A stretch of DNA of 5,011 nt, taken from Verrucomicrobiales bacterium. GTDB taxonomy: Bacteria; Verrucomicrobiota; Verrucomicrobiia; Limisphaerales; RI-55. The translations under genes and the position numbers were made by a program. Under the pieces are notes generated by a model that did no database searches, was not told the origin of the DNA, and worked only from the letters and a program-made list of their open reading frames with translations. Positions 1 to 5,011 of the stretch are shown piece by piece (positions within the stretch are counted from its first letter, which is position 1; the number at the start of each line of letters is the position of its first letter). Location of the stretch: assembly GCA_003484235.1 (NCBI GenBank), contig DNDP01000205.1, positions 1-5,011 on the forward strand, read 5' to 3'.

Positions 1-20
1 CCCTTTCTTGCCCGGCCAGC

Positions 21-49
21 TTGCGCGCATTCCCCCCCTCTGGTATACC
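21..49 (+). promoter_or_regulatory. Weak candidate promoter for the regulator gene
   Basis: TTGCGC (21-26) and TATACC (44-49) are separated by 17 bases and resemble -35 and -10 elements. The second lies inside the perfect 8-base palindrome GGTATACC (42-49). A start of transcription 6-8 bases after it would fall almost on the ATG at 58, giving a leaderless or near-leaderless mRNA, which fits the lack of a ribosome binding site. The match is partial and chance is a fair explanation. Confidence 0.25.
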
Positions 50-57
50 GTCCATCG

Positions 58-954
58 ATGTCGGATGTCTCAGCCAAACAGCTGGTGGAAAAACTCACCA
101 GCTCGCAAATCTTCCGGGACTACGAAGATGCCTTCACCAAGGCCACCGGGATGGCGGTCTCCCTGCGGACGACGGACTCGCTGCAGCTGGCACATCACGC
201 CAGCAAACATCAGAATCCTTTCTGCGTGCTGATGGCCGAGAACAGCCGCACGTGCGCCGCCTGCCTGCAGGTGCAGCAGGAGCTTACCGACACCGCCCGG
301 CAGGAACCGGCAACCGTCGCCTGCTTCGCCGGCCTTTGTGACACGGCAGTGCCCGTGCGGCAGGGCGACCGGCTTTTCGGGTTCCTGCAGACCGGCCAGA
401 TCATGGTCAAGCCCCCCTCCAAACGGGGCTTCGACCGCACCACCAAGCAGCTGCTCGACTGGGGCCTCAAGGTGGATCTCGCCAGGATGGAGGAGGCTTA
501 TTTCCACACGAGAGTGCTCACGCCGAAGAAGTATGAGGCCATGGTCGGCCTGCTGAGGATTTTCGCCAAACATCTGGGGCTCGTCGCCAACCAGATCATG
601 GTGCAGGACGCCCACGCCGAGCCGCCGATGATCACCAGGGCGAAGCAGTTCATCAAAGCCAACCAGGCGGAGGACATCTCGTTGGGCGACGTGGCCCGCT
701 CCGTCAACACCAGCACCTTTTACTTCTGCAAGATGTTCAAGAAGGCGACCGGTCTGAACTTCACCGACTACCTTTCCCGCGTGCGCATCGAGAAAGCCAA
801 GAACCTCCTGCTCAACCCCAACCTCCGCATCAGCGAGATCGCCTACGAAGTTGGCTTTCAGTCCCTGACCCACTTCAACCGGATGTTCCGCCGGCTGGTC
901 GGCCAGTCTCCTACCCGTTTTCGCCGGAAGCTGCCGCGCATGACGGCCCGCTGA
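58..954 (+). CDS. AraC-family transcriptional regulator with PocR-type ligand-binding domain
   Basis: This is a 298-residue cytoplasmic one-component regulator. Residues about 8-182 look like a PocR sensory domain, a family known from propanediol/cobalamin regulation and from many AraC proteins and histidine kinases. The cysteine pattern is C56, C66-x2-C69, C89 and C94, followed by a DTAVPV strand and a GFLQTGQ segment, all typical of PocR. Residues about 191-292 are an AraC DNA-binding domain with two helix-turn-helix units: about 208-228 (ISLGDVARSVNTSTFYFCKMF) region and about 257-279, with IAYEVGFQS followed by HFNRMFRR and the usual GQSPTRFRR end. The start is the first ATG in frame. The frame stays open to the window edge, but the upstream codons do not look like protein, and PocR domains normally begin within about 10 residues of the start. 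No Shine-Dalgarno sequence is visible. It lies 114 bases upstream of the kinase on the same strand and is the likely local regulator. The ligand is unknown. The family call is firm. Confidence 0.95.
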   Translation: MSDVSAKQLVEKLTSSQIFRDYEDAFTKATGMAVSLRTTDSLQLAHHASKHQNPFCVLMAENSRTCAACLQVQQELTDTARQEPATVACFAGLCDTAVPVRQGDRLFGFLQTGQIMVKPPSKRGFDRTTKQLLDWGLKVDLARMEEAYFHTRVLTPKKYEAMVGLLRIFAKHLGLVANQIMVQDAHAEPPMITRAKQFIKANQAEDISLGDVARSVNTSTFYFCKMFKKATGLNFTDYLSRVRIEKAKNLLLNPNLRISEIAYEVGFQSLTHFNRMFRRLVGQSPTRFRRKLPRMTAR

Positions 955-1068
955 AGGCCTCCTGCCAGCCCATCCTCGAAACGGACCTCCGCGAACCGGC
1001 CCCGGTGCCTCTCCGATTACTCGCTGGGAATATTCGCCGCTTCAGGATTTCATACCGGCATCGCCTCC
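955..1068 (+). promoter_or_regulatory. Intergenic region before the kinase; possible regulator target
   Basis: These 114 bases hold no ORF worth calling and no clear terminator for the regulator gene. The first half is C-rich with only short imperfect self-complementarity (ACCGGCCCCGGT). The second half contains the most AT-rich stretch, about 1027-1054. A motif ATACCG-x-CATCG (1052-1063) repeats the ATACCG-xx-CATCG just before the regulator start (45-57). This could be a shared operator or start-proximal element, but it is short. No strong -35/-10 pair or Shine-Dalgarno sequence can be named. Confidence 0.2.
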
Positions 1069-2136
1069 ATGCCCCACACATCCGAACAATGGCGACGCGA
1101 ACACGCCGACGTCTACTTCCTTGACCCCGGTCAACCCGATGAACTGCGGCGCCATCTCGCGTCCCTCGGATTCCTGCAGGCCGGGGAGCAAATCCGCCGG
1201 GTGGCGAGGGCGGGCGAGGGCAACATGAACTGCACGGTGCGCGTCACCACTTCACGGCGCAGCTTCATCGCCAAGCAGGCGCGCCCCTGGGTGGAGAAGT
1301 ACCCGCAGTTTGCGGCGCCCTGGGACCGGGCGCTGCGGGAACTTGAGTTCTACGGACTGGCGGCGACGCAGCCGTCGGTGGCCCGGGCGCTGCCCGCGCT
1401 GCTCGGGTCGGATCCCGGCTCACGGCTGCTCCTGCTCGAGGATCTCGGCGAAGGCACCGACTACACGGACAGCTATCGGGGTGCAGGCTTCGCCGCCGAG
1501 GCCATCGGGATTCTGGCGGATTTCCTGGGCGAACTGCACGGGCGTTTTCACAAATGCGACGCTCGCCGAGGCCTTGCCAACCACGAGATGCGCGCCTTGA
1601 ACAGCCAGCATGTCTTCTTCATTCCCCTGCAGACGGACAACGGCCTGGACCTGGACAGCATCTCGCCGGGACTGCAGGAAGCGAAAGAGAGGCTTTGCGA
1701 AGATTCCGACTATGTTTCGGAGGTGCATGCTCTGGCGGAGATCTATCTGTCGGACGGAGATCATCTGCTTCACGGAGATTTCTTCCCCGGCAGCATGCTC
1801 AGAACATCCAACGGTCCCCGCATCATCGATCCCGAGTTTGCCTTCTTCGGCCGGCCGGAGTTTGACCCCGGCGTGTTTGTGGCCCACCTGCTCCTCGGCC
1901 GGCAGCCTGCGGATTCGATCCAGCAATTGCTGACGAGCTATCGCCGACCTCCCGGGTTCGAGGATTCGCTGATGGTCCGCTTCGTCGGGGTCGAGATCAT
2001 GCGCCGGCTGATCGGCTACGCACAGTTGCCTCTGGGGGCGGACGGTCCCGCGCGCTGCCGCCTGCTCGAGCTGTCACGTAAACTGGTCCTCGCACCGTCC
2101 GTGCAGGCCATCCTGCAGCATCGTCATGAACCGTAG
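1069..2136 (+). CDS. Kinase of the phosphotransferase (APH) fold, 5-methylthioribose kinase-like
   Basis: This 355-residue soluble kinase is expected to transfer the ATP gamma-phosphate to a small hydroxylated substrate. The motifs run in protein-kinase-like order: a glycine-rich nucleotide loop GEGNMN (49-54), the ATP-binding lysine in FIAKQARPW (K69), LLLLEDL before the hinge (E124-L126), a catalytic loop HGDFFPGS (235-242, D237 as base) and the metal motif DPEF (D254, E256), followed by FDPG (265-268). KQARPWVEKYP, DPEFAFFG and the paired arginines in MRRLIGYAQ (R312, R313) are hallmarks of MtnK, the methionine-salvage enzyme that phosphorylates methylthioribose on its 1-hydroxyl. The 17-residue D237-D254 spacing also fits that family. 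MtnK is usually nearly 400 residues and has HGDLHTGS where this protein has HGDFFPGS, and no mtnA lies beside it, so the true substrate may be another pentose or nucleoside-derived sugar. The first in-frame ATG is used; no Shine-Dalgarno is seen. Its 3' end overlaps the next gene by 11 bases, suggesting translational coupling. Confidence 0.88.
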   Translation: MPHTSEQWRREHADVYFLDPGQPDELRRHLASLGFLQAGEQIRRVARAGEGNMNCTVRVTTSRRSFIAKQARPWVEKYPQFAAPWDRALRELEFYGLAATQPSVARALPALLGSDPGSRLLLLEDLGEGTDYTDSYRGAGFAAEAIGILADFLGELHGRFHKCDARRGLANHEMRALNSQHVFFIPLQTDNGLDLDSISPGLQEAKERLCEDSDYVSEVHALAEIYLSDGDHLLHGDFFPGSMLRTSNGPRIIDPEFAFFGRPEFDPGVFVAHLLLGRQPADSIQQLLTSYRRPPGFEDSLMVRFVGVEIMRRLIGYAQLPLGADGPARCRLLELSRKLVLAPSVQAILQHRHEP

Positions 2137-3406
2137 ACAATTCCTCGCCACGTCAGCGCTGGCACTCGGCACCATCGCCCGTCCGCGAATGCTCCCAGCC
2201 CAGCCCGCTTACTCTTCTGCATCGCTGCGTGACCGCATTCACGGACTGATGGTCGGTTCGATGATCGGCGACGCCCTCGGAGGACCCATCGAGTTCCAGC
2301 CCGCCGAGAGGATCGCAGCCCTGGTCAATCCGCCCAGACGATGGCAGTTCGGGGACGTGATGGACGAAGCCGCACGAAAAGAGACTGGCCAGCGGCTGGA
2401 ACTGCGCGCCTACACCGATCTGCGGCCCGAGCCACAGCCCTATGCCCATTGGATCCCCAATGCACCGGCGGGCACGATCACCGACGACAGCCGTCACAAG
2501 CTGATCCTGCTCGAGGCGTTCAAACGCGCCGAGGAGACCGGTCGTTGGCCGCTGACAGTGAATCATTATGCGCAGGCACATCTCGACTGGCCGAAGAGGC
2601 CGGCCATTCAGGGTCGCCCGTCATATGCCGCGCTCTGCACCGACTGGCTGCGCGAGTGGGAACAGGGAGCACGCTGGGTGTTAGGAGAGCGTGATCCCGC
2701 AACCGCTTTGCCGCCGGAACGGATGTGGGGCGGACTGCCCACCTGCTCCGGCCAGATGGCGTTGCTCCCGTTGGCGGCGCTATTCCCGGGCCGGCCCGAA
2801 CAGGCCTATCGCGCCACCTATCAGTTGGGATTTTTCGACAACGGCTTTGGCAAGGATCTGAACGCGGCGTTGGTCGCCGGTCTGGCGGCCGCGCTGGTTC
2901 AGCCGGCCACCACGCCTGCCGAAATCAGCGAGGCTTGGACCGCGATTGAAACGGCCATGCGTCAAACCGATCCCTACGCCTATGCCAAGGTGCCGTGGGT
3001 GACTCGTCCGGTCGATCGCTGGCTGGGACTCGCCCGCAAACTCGCCCGCGAAGCCGACAGGCAGCCCGCCAGGCTGTTCGCCGCCCTGGAGGCGGAGTTC
3101 CAGCAGACGATCAAATGGGAGGCGCAGGTGCCGTTCGTGGTGGCCTTCGCCTGTCTAAAGTTATGCGACCATGATCCACTCGCCGCGCTGCAACTGAGCG
3201 TTGAGTGGGGGCACGACACCGACAGCTATGCGCAGGTGGTCGGCGCCTTCATCGGAGCAGTGCATGGGGCGGGAGTTTTTCCCGAGACGATGCGCAATGC
3301 CGTTGAAGCCAGATTGTCCGCGGACTTCGGGGTCGACCTGGCAGATCACACGCAGATGCTGGTGAGGCTCGCTGGCAGCGGCCGGAGATTGATCGCGCCG
3401 GAGTGA
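2126..3406 (+). CDS. Tat-exported ADP-ribosylglycohydrolase-family protein
   Basis: This 426-residue protein belongs to the ADP-ribosylglycohydrolase (ARH/DraG) family, Mg-dependent all-helical hydrolases that cleave ADP-ribosyl or related N- or O-ribosidic bonds. It carries GSMIGDALGGPIEF (44-57), the N-terminal metal triad TDD in GTITDDS (T119, D120, D121), and the C-terminal metal motif GHDTDS (D364, D366, S367) followed by the helix VVGAFIGAVHG. All expected metal ligands are present, so it should be active. The N-terminus reads MNRRQFLATSALALG, a twin-arginine signal with a hydrophobic stretch to about residue 17 and a plausible LPA cleavage site after A25. The mature enzyme would therefore act outside the cytoplasm, which is unlike classical cytoplasmic DraG or ARH. 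The start overlaps the kinase stop (ATG 2126-2128, TAG 2134-2136), pointing to co-translation. The substrate cannot be read from sequence; ADP-ribosylated proteins, nucleosides and glycoconjugates are all possible. Family call firm, substrate unknown. Confidence 0.93.
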   Translation: MNRRQFLATSALALGTIARPRMLPAQPAYSSASLRDRIHGLMVGSMIGDALGGPIEFQPAERIAALVNPPRRWQFGDVMDEAARKETGQRLELRAYTDLRPEPQPYAHWIPNAPAGTITDDSRHKLILLEAFKRAEETGRWPLTVNHYAQAHLDWPKRPAIQGRPSYAALCTDWLREWEQGARWVLGERDPATALPPERMWGGLPTCSGQMALLPLAALFPGRPEQAYRATYQLGFFDNGFGKDLNAALVAGLAAALVQPATTPAEISEAWTAIETAMRQTDPYAYAKVPWVTRPVDRWLGLARKLAREADRQPARLFAALEAEFQQTIKWEAQVPFVVAFACLKLCDHDPLAALQLSVEWGHDTDSYAQVVGAFIGAVHGAGVFPETMRNAVEARLSADFGVDLADHTQMLVRLAGSGRRLIAPE

Positions 3407-3416
3407 ATTCTCCGGC
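3397..3416 (+). repeat. Inverted repeat (hairpin) spanning the glycohydrolase stop codon
   Basis: GCCGGAG (3397-3403) and CTCCGGC (3410-3416) form a perfect 7-base-pair stem with a 6-base loop TGAATT that contains the TGA stop. There is no following T-run, so it is not a classical intrinsic terminator. It could slow or partly end transcription, protect an upstream mRNA end, or be incidental. It lies between the glycohydrolase and the secreted protein and so could separate their expression. Confidence 0.4.
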
Positions 3417-3431
3417 CCGGTCGCGAATCGA

Positions 3432-4370
3432 ATGATCACCATGAACCGTCACCTTCGCACTTTTTTGATCTCCGTTCCGAGCTGCCTGCTCACGGTCTTC
3501 GCGCTGCAATCTCAGGAACCCGCCATGAGCGGGTCGCTGCCGGAAGGCGAGGGACTCGCGGCAAAAGCCGCCCCGGGTGAACCCCTTGATTCGCATCCGG
3601 CAGTCATCTTCGTGGAAAACTTCGAGCGGAACGATTTTCGATCCCGCTGGGACGAGACCCGGGATGCGGGCGGGCGGGTGCTTTCCCTGGTCCCCGTGGA
3701 GCCCGCTGCACCGGGACTGGGCGAGCAATGCCTGAAGGTCACCGCGACGCTGGGCGCAAACACGGGCGGAGGCATGACCAAGTGGTTCGAGCCGGCAGAC
3801 CGGCTGTTCGTCCGCTTCTACGTGAAGTTCGATGCCGGTTGCGACTACGTGCATCACTTCGTCACGCTCCGGGCGAACAGGTCTTTGAAGGGGCAGGATC
3901 GCTGGAGCGGATTTGGCGGGGCCGGCCTGAAGCCGGATGGTGACGGCCGTTTTTCGACGGCGCTGGAGCCGTGGGGCAACTGGGGACGCTGGCCGGCGCC
4001 CGGCCGCTGGAACTTCTACAGCTACTGGCACGAGATGAACGCCGCGCCGGACGGCAAATTCTGGGGCAACAGTTTCAAGCCGGAGGAGCAGCCCGACATC
4101 GACAAGGAGCGCTGGATCTGCGCCGAGTTCATGCTGCAGCACAACACCCCCGGCAAGCCCGACGGCGAACAGGCCTTTTGGATCGACGGGCAATTGCGTG
4201 GACACTGGAAGGGCATCAATTGGAGAACCTCGCCCACGTTGAAGGCCAACGCGCTGACGCTAGAAAGCTACGTCACGGATCGCTGGACGAAGAACCGGAC
4301 GAACATCGTCTTCTTCGACGAGTTGGTCATTGCGCGCGAGTACATCGGCCCCTCGAAGTCGGCCAGGTAG
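3432..4370 (+). CDS. Secreted polysaccharide-lyase-like / concanavalin-type beta-sandwich protein
   Basis: This 312-residue protein has an N-terminal signal peptide: basic NRHLR (5-9), a hydrophobic core of about FLISVPSCLLTVFAL (11-25), and a likely cleavage shortly after residue 26. A linker to about 56 follows, then a mature domain rich in beta-strand patterns: VENFE (61-65), WFEPADRLFVRFYVKFD (118-134), HHFVTLR (141-147), NFYSYWHEM (194-202), AFWIDGQLRGHW (248-259) and the end NIVFFDELVIAREYIGP (291-307). The phrase with a 'wide-area' aromatic core and the FFDELVIAREYIG ending recall secreted polysaccharide-lyase-14-like or lectin-like jelly-roll proteins of Verrucomicrobia and Planctomycetes. 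H141, H142, Y198, H200 and nearby aromatic residues could form a carbohydrate site, but no catalytic set can be proven. A second start, MNRHL at 3441, is equally good and gives a cleaner signal peptide. No lipobox is evident. It lies 25 bases after the glycohydrolase stop and may be co-transcribed. Confidence 0.8.
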   Translation: MITMNRHLRTFLISVPSCLLTVFALQSQEPAMSGSLPEGEGLAAKAAPGEPLDSHPAVIFVENFERNDFRSRWDETRDAGGRVLSLVPVEPAAPGLGEQCLKVTATLGANTGGGMTKWFEPADRLFVRFYVKFDAGCDYVHHFVTLRANRSLKGQDRWSGFGGAGLKPDGDGRFSTALEPWGNWGRWPAPGRWNFYSYWHEMNAAPDGKFWGNSFKPEEQPDIDKERWICAEFMLQHNTPGKPDGEQAFWIDGQLRGHWKGINWRTSPTLKANALTLESYVTDRWTKNRTNIVFFDELVIAREYIGPSKSAR

Positions 4371-4385
4371 TCGGCTGGCGGCGGG

Positions 4386-4408
4386 GAGCCCTGCCGGCCG
4401 CGGGGCTC
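4386..4408. terminator. GC-rich hairpin between convergent genes, possible terminator
   Basis: GAGCCCTGC (4386-4394) pairs with GCGGGGCTC (4400-4408) in a 9-base-pair stem with one G-T wobble and a 5-base CGGCC loop. It sits in the 72-base gap between the stop of the secreted protein (4370) and the stop of the minus-strand PH-like gene (4443), the expected place for a two-way terminator. No T-run follows on either strand, so intrinsic termination is doubtful and the structure may act with Rho or only as an mRNA 3' end. Confidence 0.45.
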
Positions 4409-4442
4409 AGGACATGAAGCACGCGCCGCTTTGCGTCGGGCA

Positions 4443-4850
4443 TCACTGGTCCGCCGGCTGCGCACCACGGCCGCTCCGGGATCGCCGACGCTCGTAGAAC
4501 GTCGTATCCTCGAACTTCGCGCCAGGATCCAACCGGTAAATCGCCTTCTCAATCTCGGCCTTGAAGACAAACGGCTTCTCCGGCGTGATGAGCAGGTAGC
4601 GGAACAATCCGCGGCGCTTGCGGATGAACAGCGAGCGGTGCGAGCGGTTGTAGGTGTTGATCCACGGCTCCGCCGCCTCGCGGGCGTGATCGCTGATGAA
4701 GCGTATGTTTCGGAGCCGCACCCAGCGCAGCGGCACGCCAAGAAGCGTGATGAACAGGCAATGGGAGGAGACACGGTACCGGATCAGCGGTATGACCAAC
4801 AGTACGGCGAGAATCAGGGCGATGAGAGCGCCAGCGATTGGCACAACCAT
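4443..4850 (-). CDS. Small single-pass membrane protein, possible bacterial PH-like domain
   Basis: This 135-residue protein starts MVVPIAGAL and has one strong membrane helix at residues about 4-23, then a positively charged segment. The rest reads as a mixed alpha/beta soluble domain: FITLLGVPLRWVRLRNIRFIS (33-53), a basic SLFIRKRRGLFRYLLITPE (73-91) and FKAEIEKAIY (96-105), ending in an arginine-rich polar tail. The order strand, IPL-like turn, 'ITPEKP' and final helix resembles the bacterial PH-like domains of small membrane proteins (DUF304 type), but the match is by eye only. An upstream ATG at 4943 would lengthen it by 31 residues, but that extension runs through the coding sequence of the neighbouring membrane gene and is not hydrophobic. 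The start at 4850 places the membrane helix at the N-terminus and leaves a tidy 14-base gap to the upstream gene's stop, suggesting a two-gene operon. Function unknown. Confidence 0.75.
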   Translation of the reverse strand: MVVPIAGALIALILAVLLVIPLIRYRVSSHCLFITLLGVPLRWVRLRNIRFISDHAREAAEPWINTYNRSHRSLFIRKRRGLFRYLLITPEKPFVFKAEIEKAIYRLDPGAKFEDTTFYERRRSRSGRGAQPADQ

Positions 4851-4864
4851 ACGACTCGACTGGT

Positions 4865-5011
4865 TTAATCGTAACGCTGGCCCAACCAGAGCAGGAACAG
4901 CGGCAGCACAATTCCGAGTCCCAGCGAAAGCCACACCGGCCAACGACGGGCGGTTGAGCGGATTGCGAGCACCATGCCCAAGAGCACCGTCGCCAACAAG
5001 GCCAAAGACAT
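4865..5011 (-). CDS. Very small hydrophobic membrane protein, touching the window edge
   Basis: Read on the minus strand, the sequence from the window end gives 48 residues and a TAA stop at 4865-4867. It starts MSLALLATVLLGMVLAI and continues WPVWLSLGLGIVLPLFLLWLGQRYD. It has two hydrophobic segments, residues about 3-17 and 26-43, separated by the basic turn RSTARR (18-23), so it would be a two-helix membrane hairpin. An ATG lies exactly at the edge (5009-5011), so it may be complete, or the visible part may be the C-terminal end of a larger membrane protein. It precedes the PH-like gene on the same strand by 14 bases and is probably co-transcribed with it. I do not recognise the family. 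The hydrophobic pattern, clean stop and tight spacing are the reasons for calling it. Confidence 0.6.
   Translation of the reverse strand: MSLALLATVLLGMVLAIRSTARRWPVWLSLGLGIVLPLFLLWLGQRYD

Noticed and set aside
1..57. Possible upstream extension of the regulator, since the frame is open to the window edge
   Set aside because: The added codons look non-coding and the PocR domain already begins normally after the ATG at 58.
42..59. Palindromes GGTATACC and ATCGAT before and across the regulator start as an operator
   Set aside because: Both are short, and AraC proteins usually bind direct repeats; kept only as part of the weak promoter note.
70..873. A 267-codon open frame on the minus strand
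   Set aside because: It is antisense to the PocR/AraC gene, whose two domains are clear, and it shows no recognisable motif.
3474..3494. Possible lipoprotein cysteine in the signal peptide of the secreted protein (C18)
   Set aside because: The preceding residues are V-P-S, not a lipobox, and the hydrophobic stretch continues beyond the cysteine.
3249..4205. A 318-codon open frame on the minus strand
   Set aside because: It lies opposite the glycohydrolase end and the secreted-protein gene; its arginine-, proline- and valine-rich composition is that of an antisense shadow in GC-rich DNA, and the plus-strand products have recognisable motifs and signals.
4431..4868. A 145-codon plus-strand open frame
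   Set aside because: It is antisense to the minus-strand membrane gene and is charged, low in hydrophobic pattern and without motifs.
4851..4943. 31-residue N-terminal extension of the PH-like membrane protein
   Set aside because: It overlaps the upstream small membrane gene in another frame and would put a polar stretch before the membrane helix; the ATG at 4850 is a better start.

Overview
The window is GC-rich bacterial DNA, densely coded, with no sign of phage, plasmid, insertion sequence, RNA gene or CRISPR array. The gene mix is a PocR/AraC sensor-regulator, a Tat-exported ADP-ribosylglycohydrolase-fold enzyme and a secreted lyase-like beta-sandwich protein. None of the starts has a convincing Shine-Dalgarno sequence. 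Together this resembles polysaccharide-degrading members of the Planctomycetes-Verrucomicrobia-Lentisphaerae group, perhaps an Opitutales-type verrucomicrobium. That assignment is inference from gene content and composition only; no marker gene is present.

Layout, plus strand (58-4370): (1) an AraC-family regulator with an N-terminal PocR-type ligand-binding domain; (2) after 114 bases, a kinase of the aminoglycoside phosphotransferase/choline kinase fold whose motifs most resemble 5-methylthioribose kinase (MtnK); (3) overlapping it by 11 bases, an ADP-ribosylglycohydrolase-family protein with a twin-arginine signal; (4) 25 bases later, a secreted protein of a polysaccharide-lyase/lectin-like type. 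Minus strand (5011-4443), converging on these: a very small membrane protein that reaches the window edge, then a 135-residue protein with one membrane helix and a possible bacterial PH-like domain. A GC-rich hairpin lies in the 72-base convergent gap.

How they may work together (inference): the regulator would sense a small molecule and control the three genes behind it. The exported glycohydrolase would cleave an N-glycosidic (ribosyl-type) bond outside the cytoplasm, and the kinase would phosphorylate the imported sugar, while the secreted beta-sandwich protein would bind or cut a polymer. The kinase-glycohydrolase overlap is the best physical support for a functional link. The two minus-strand membrane genes look like a separate housekeeping or envelope unit.
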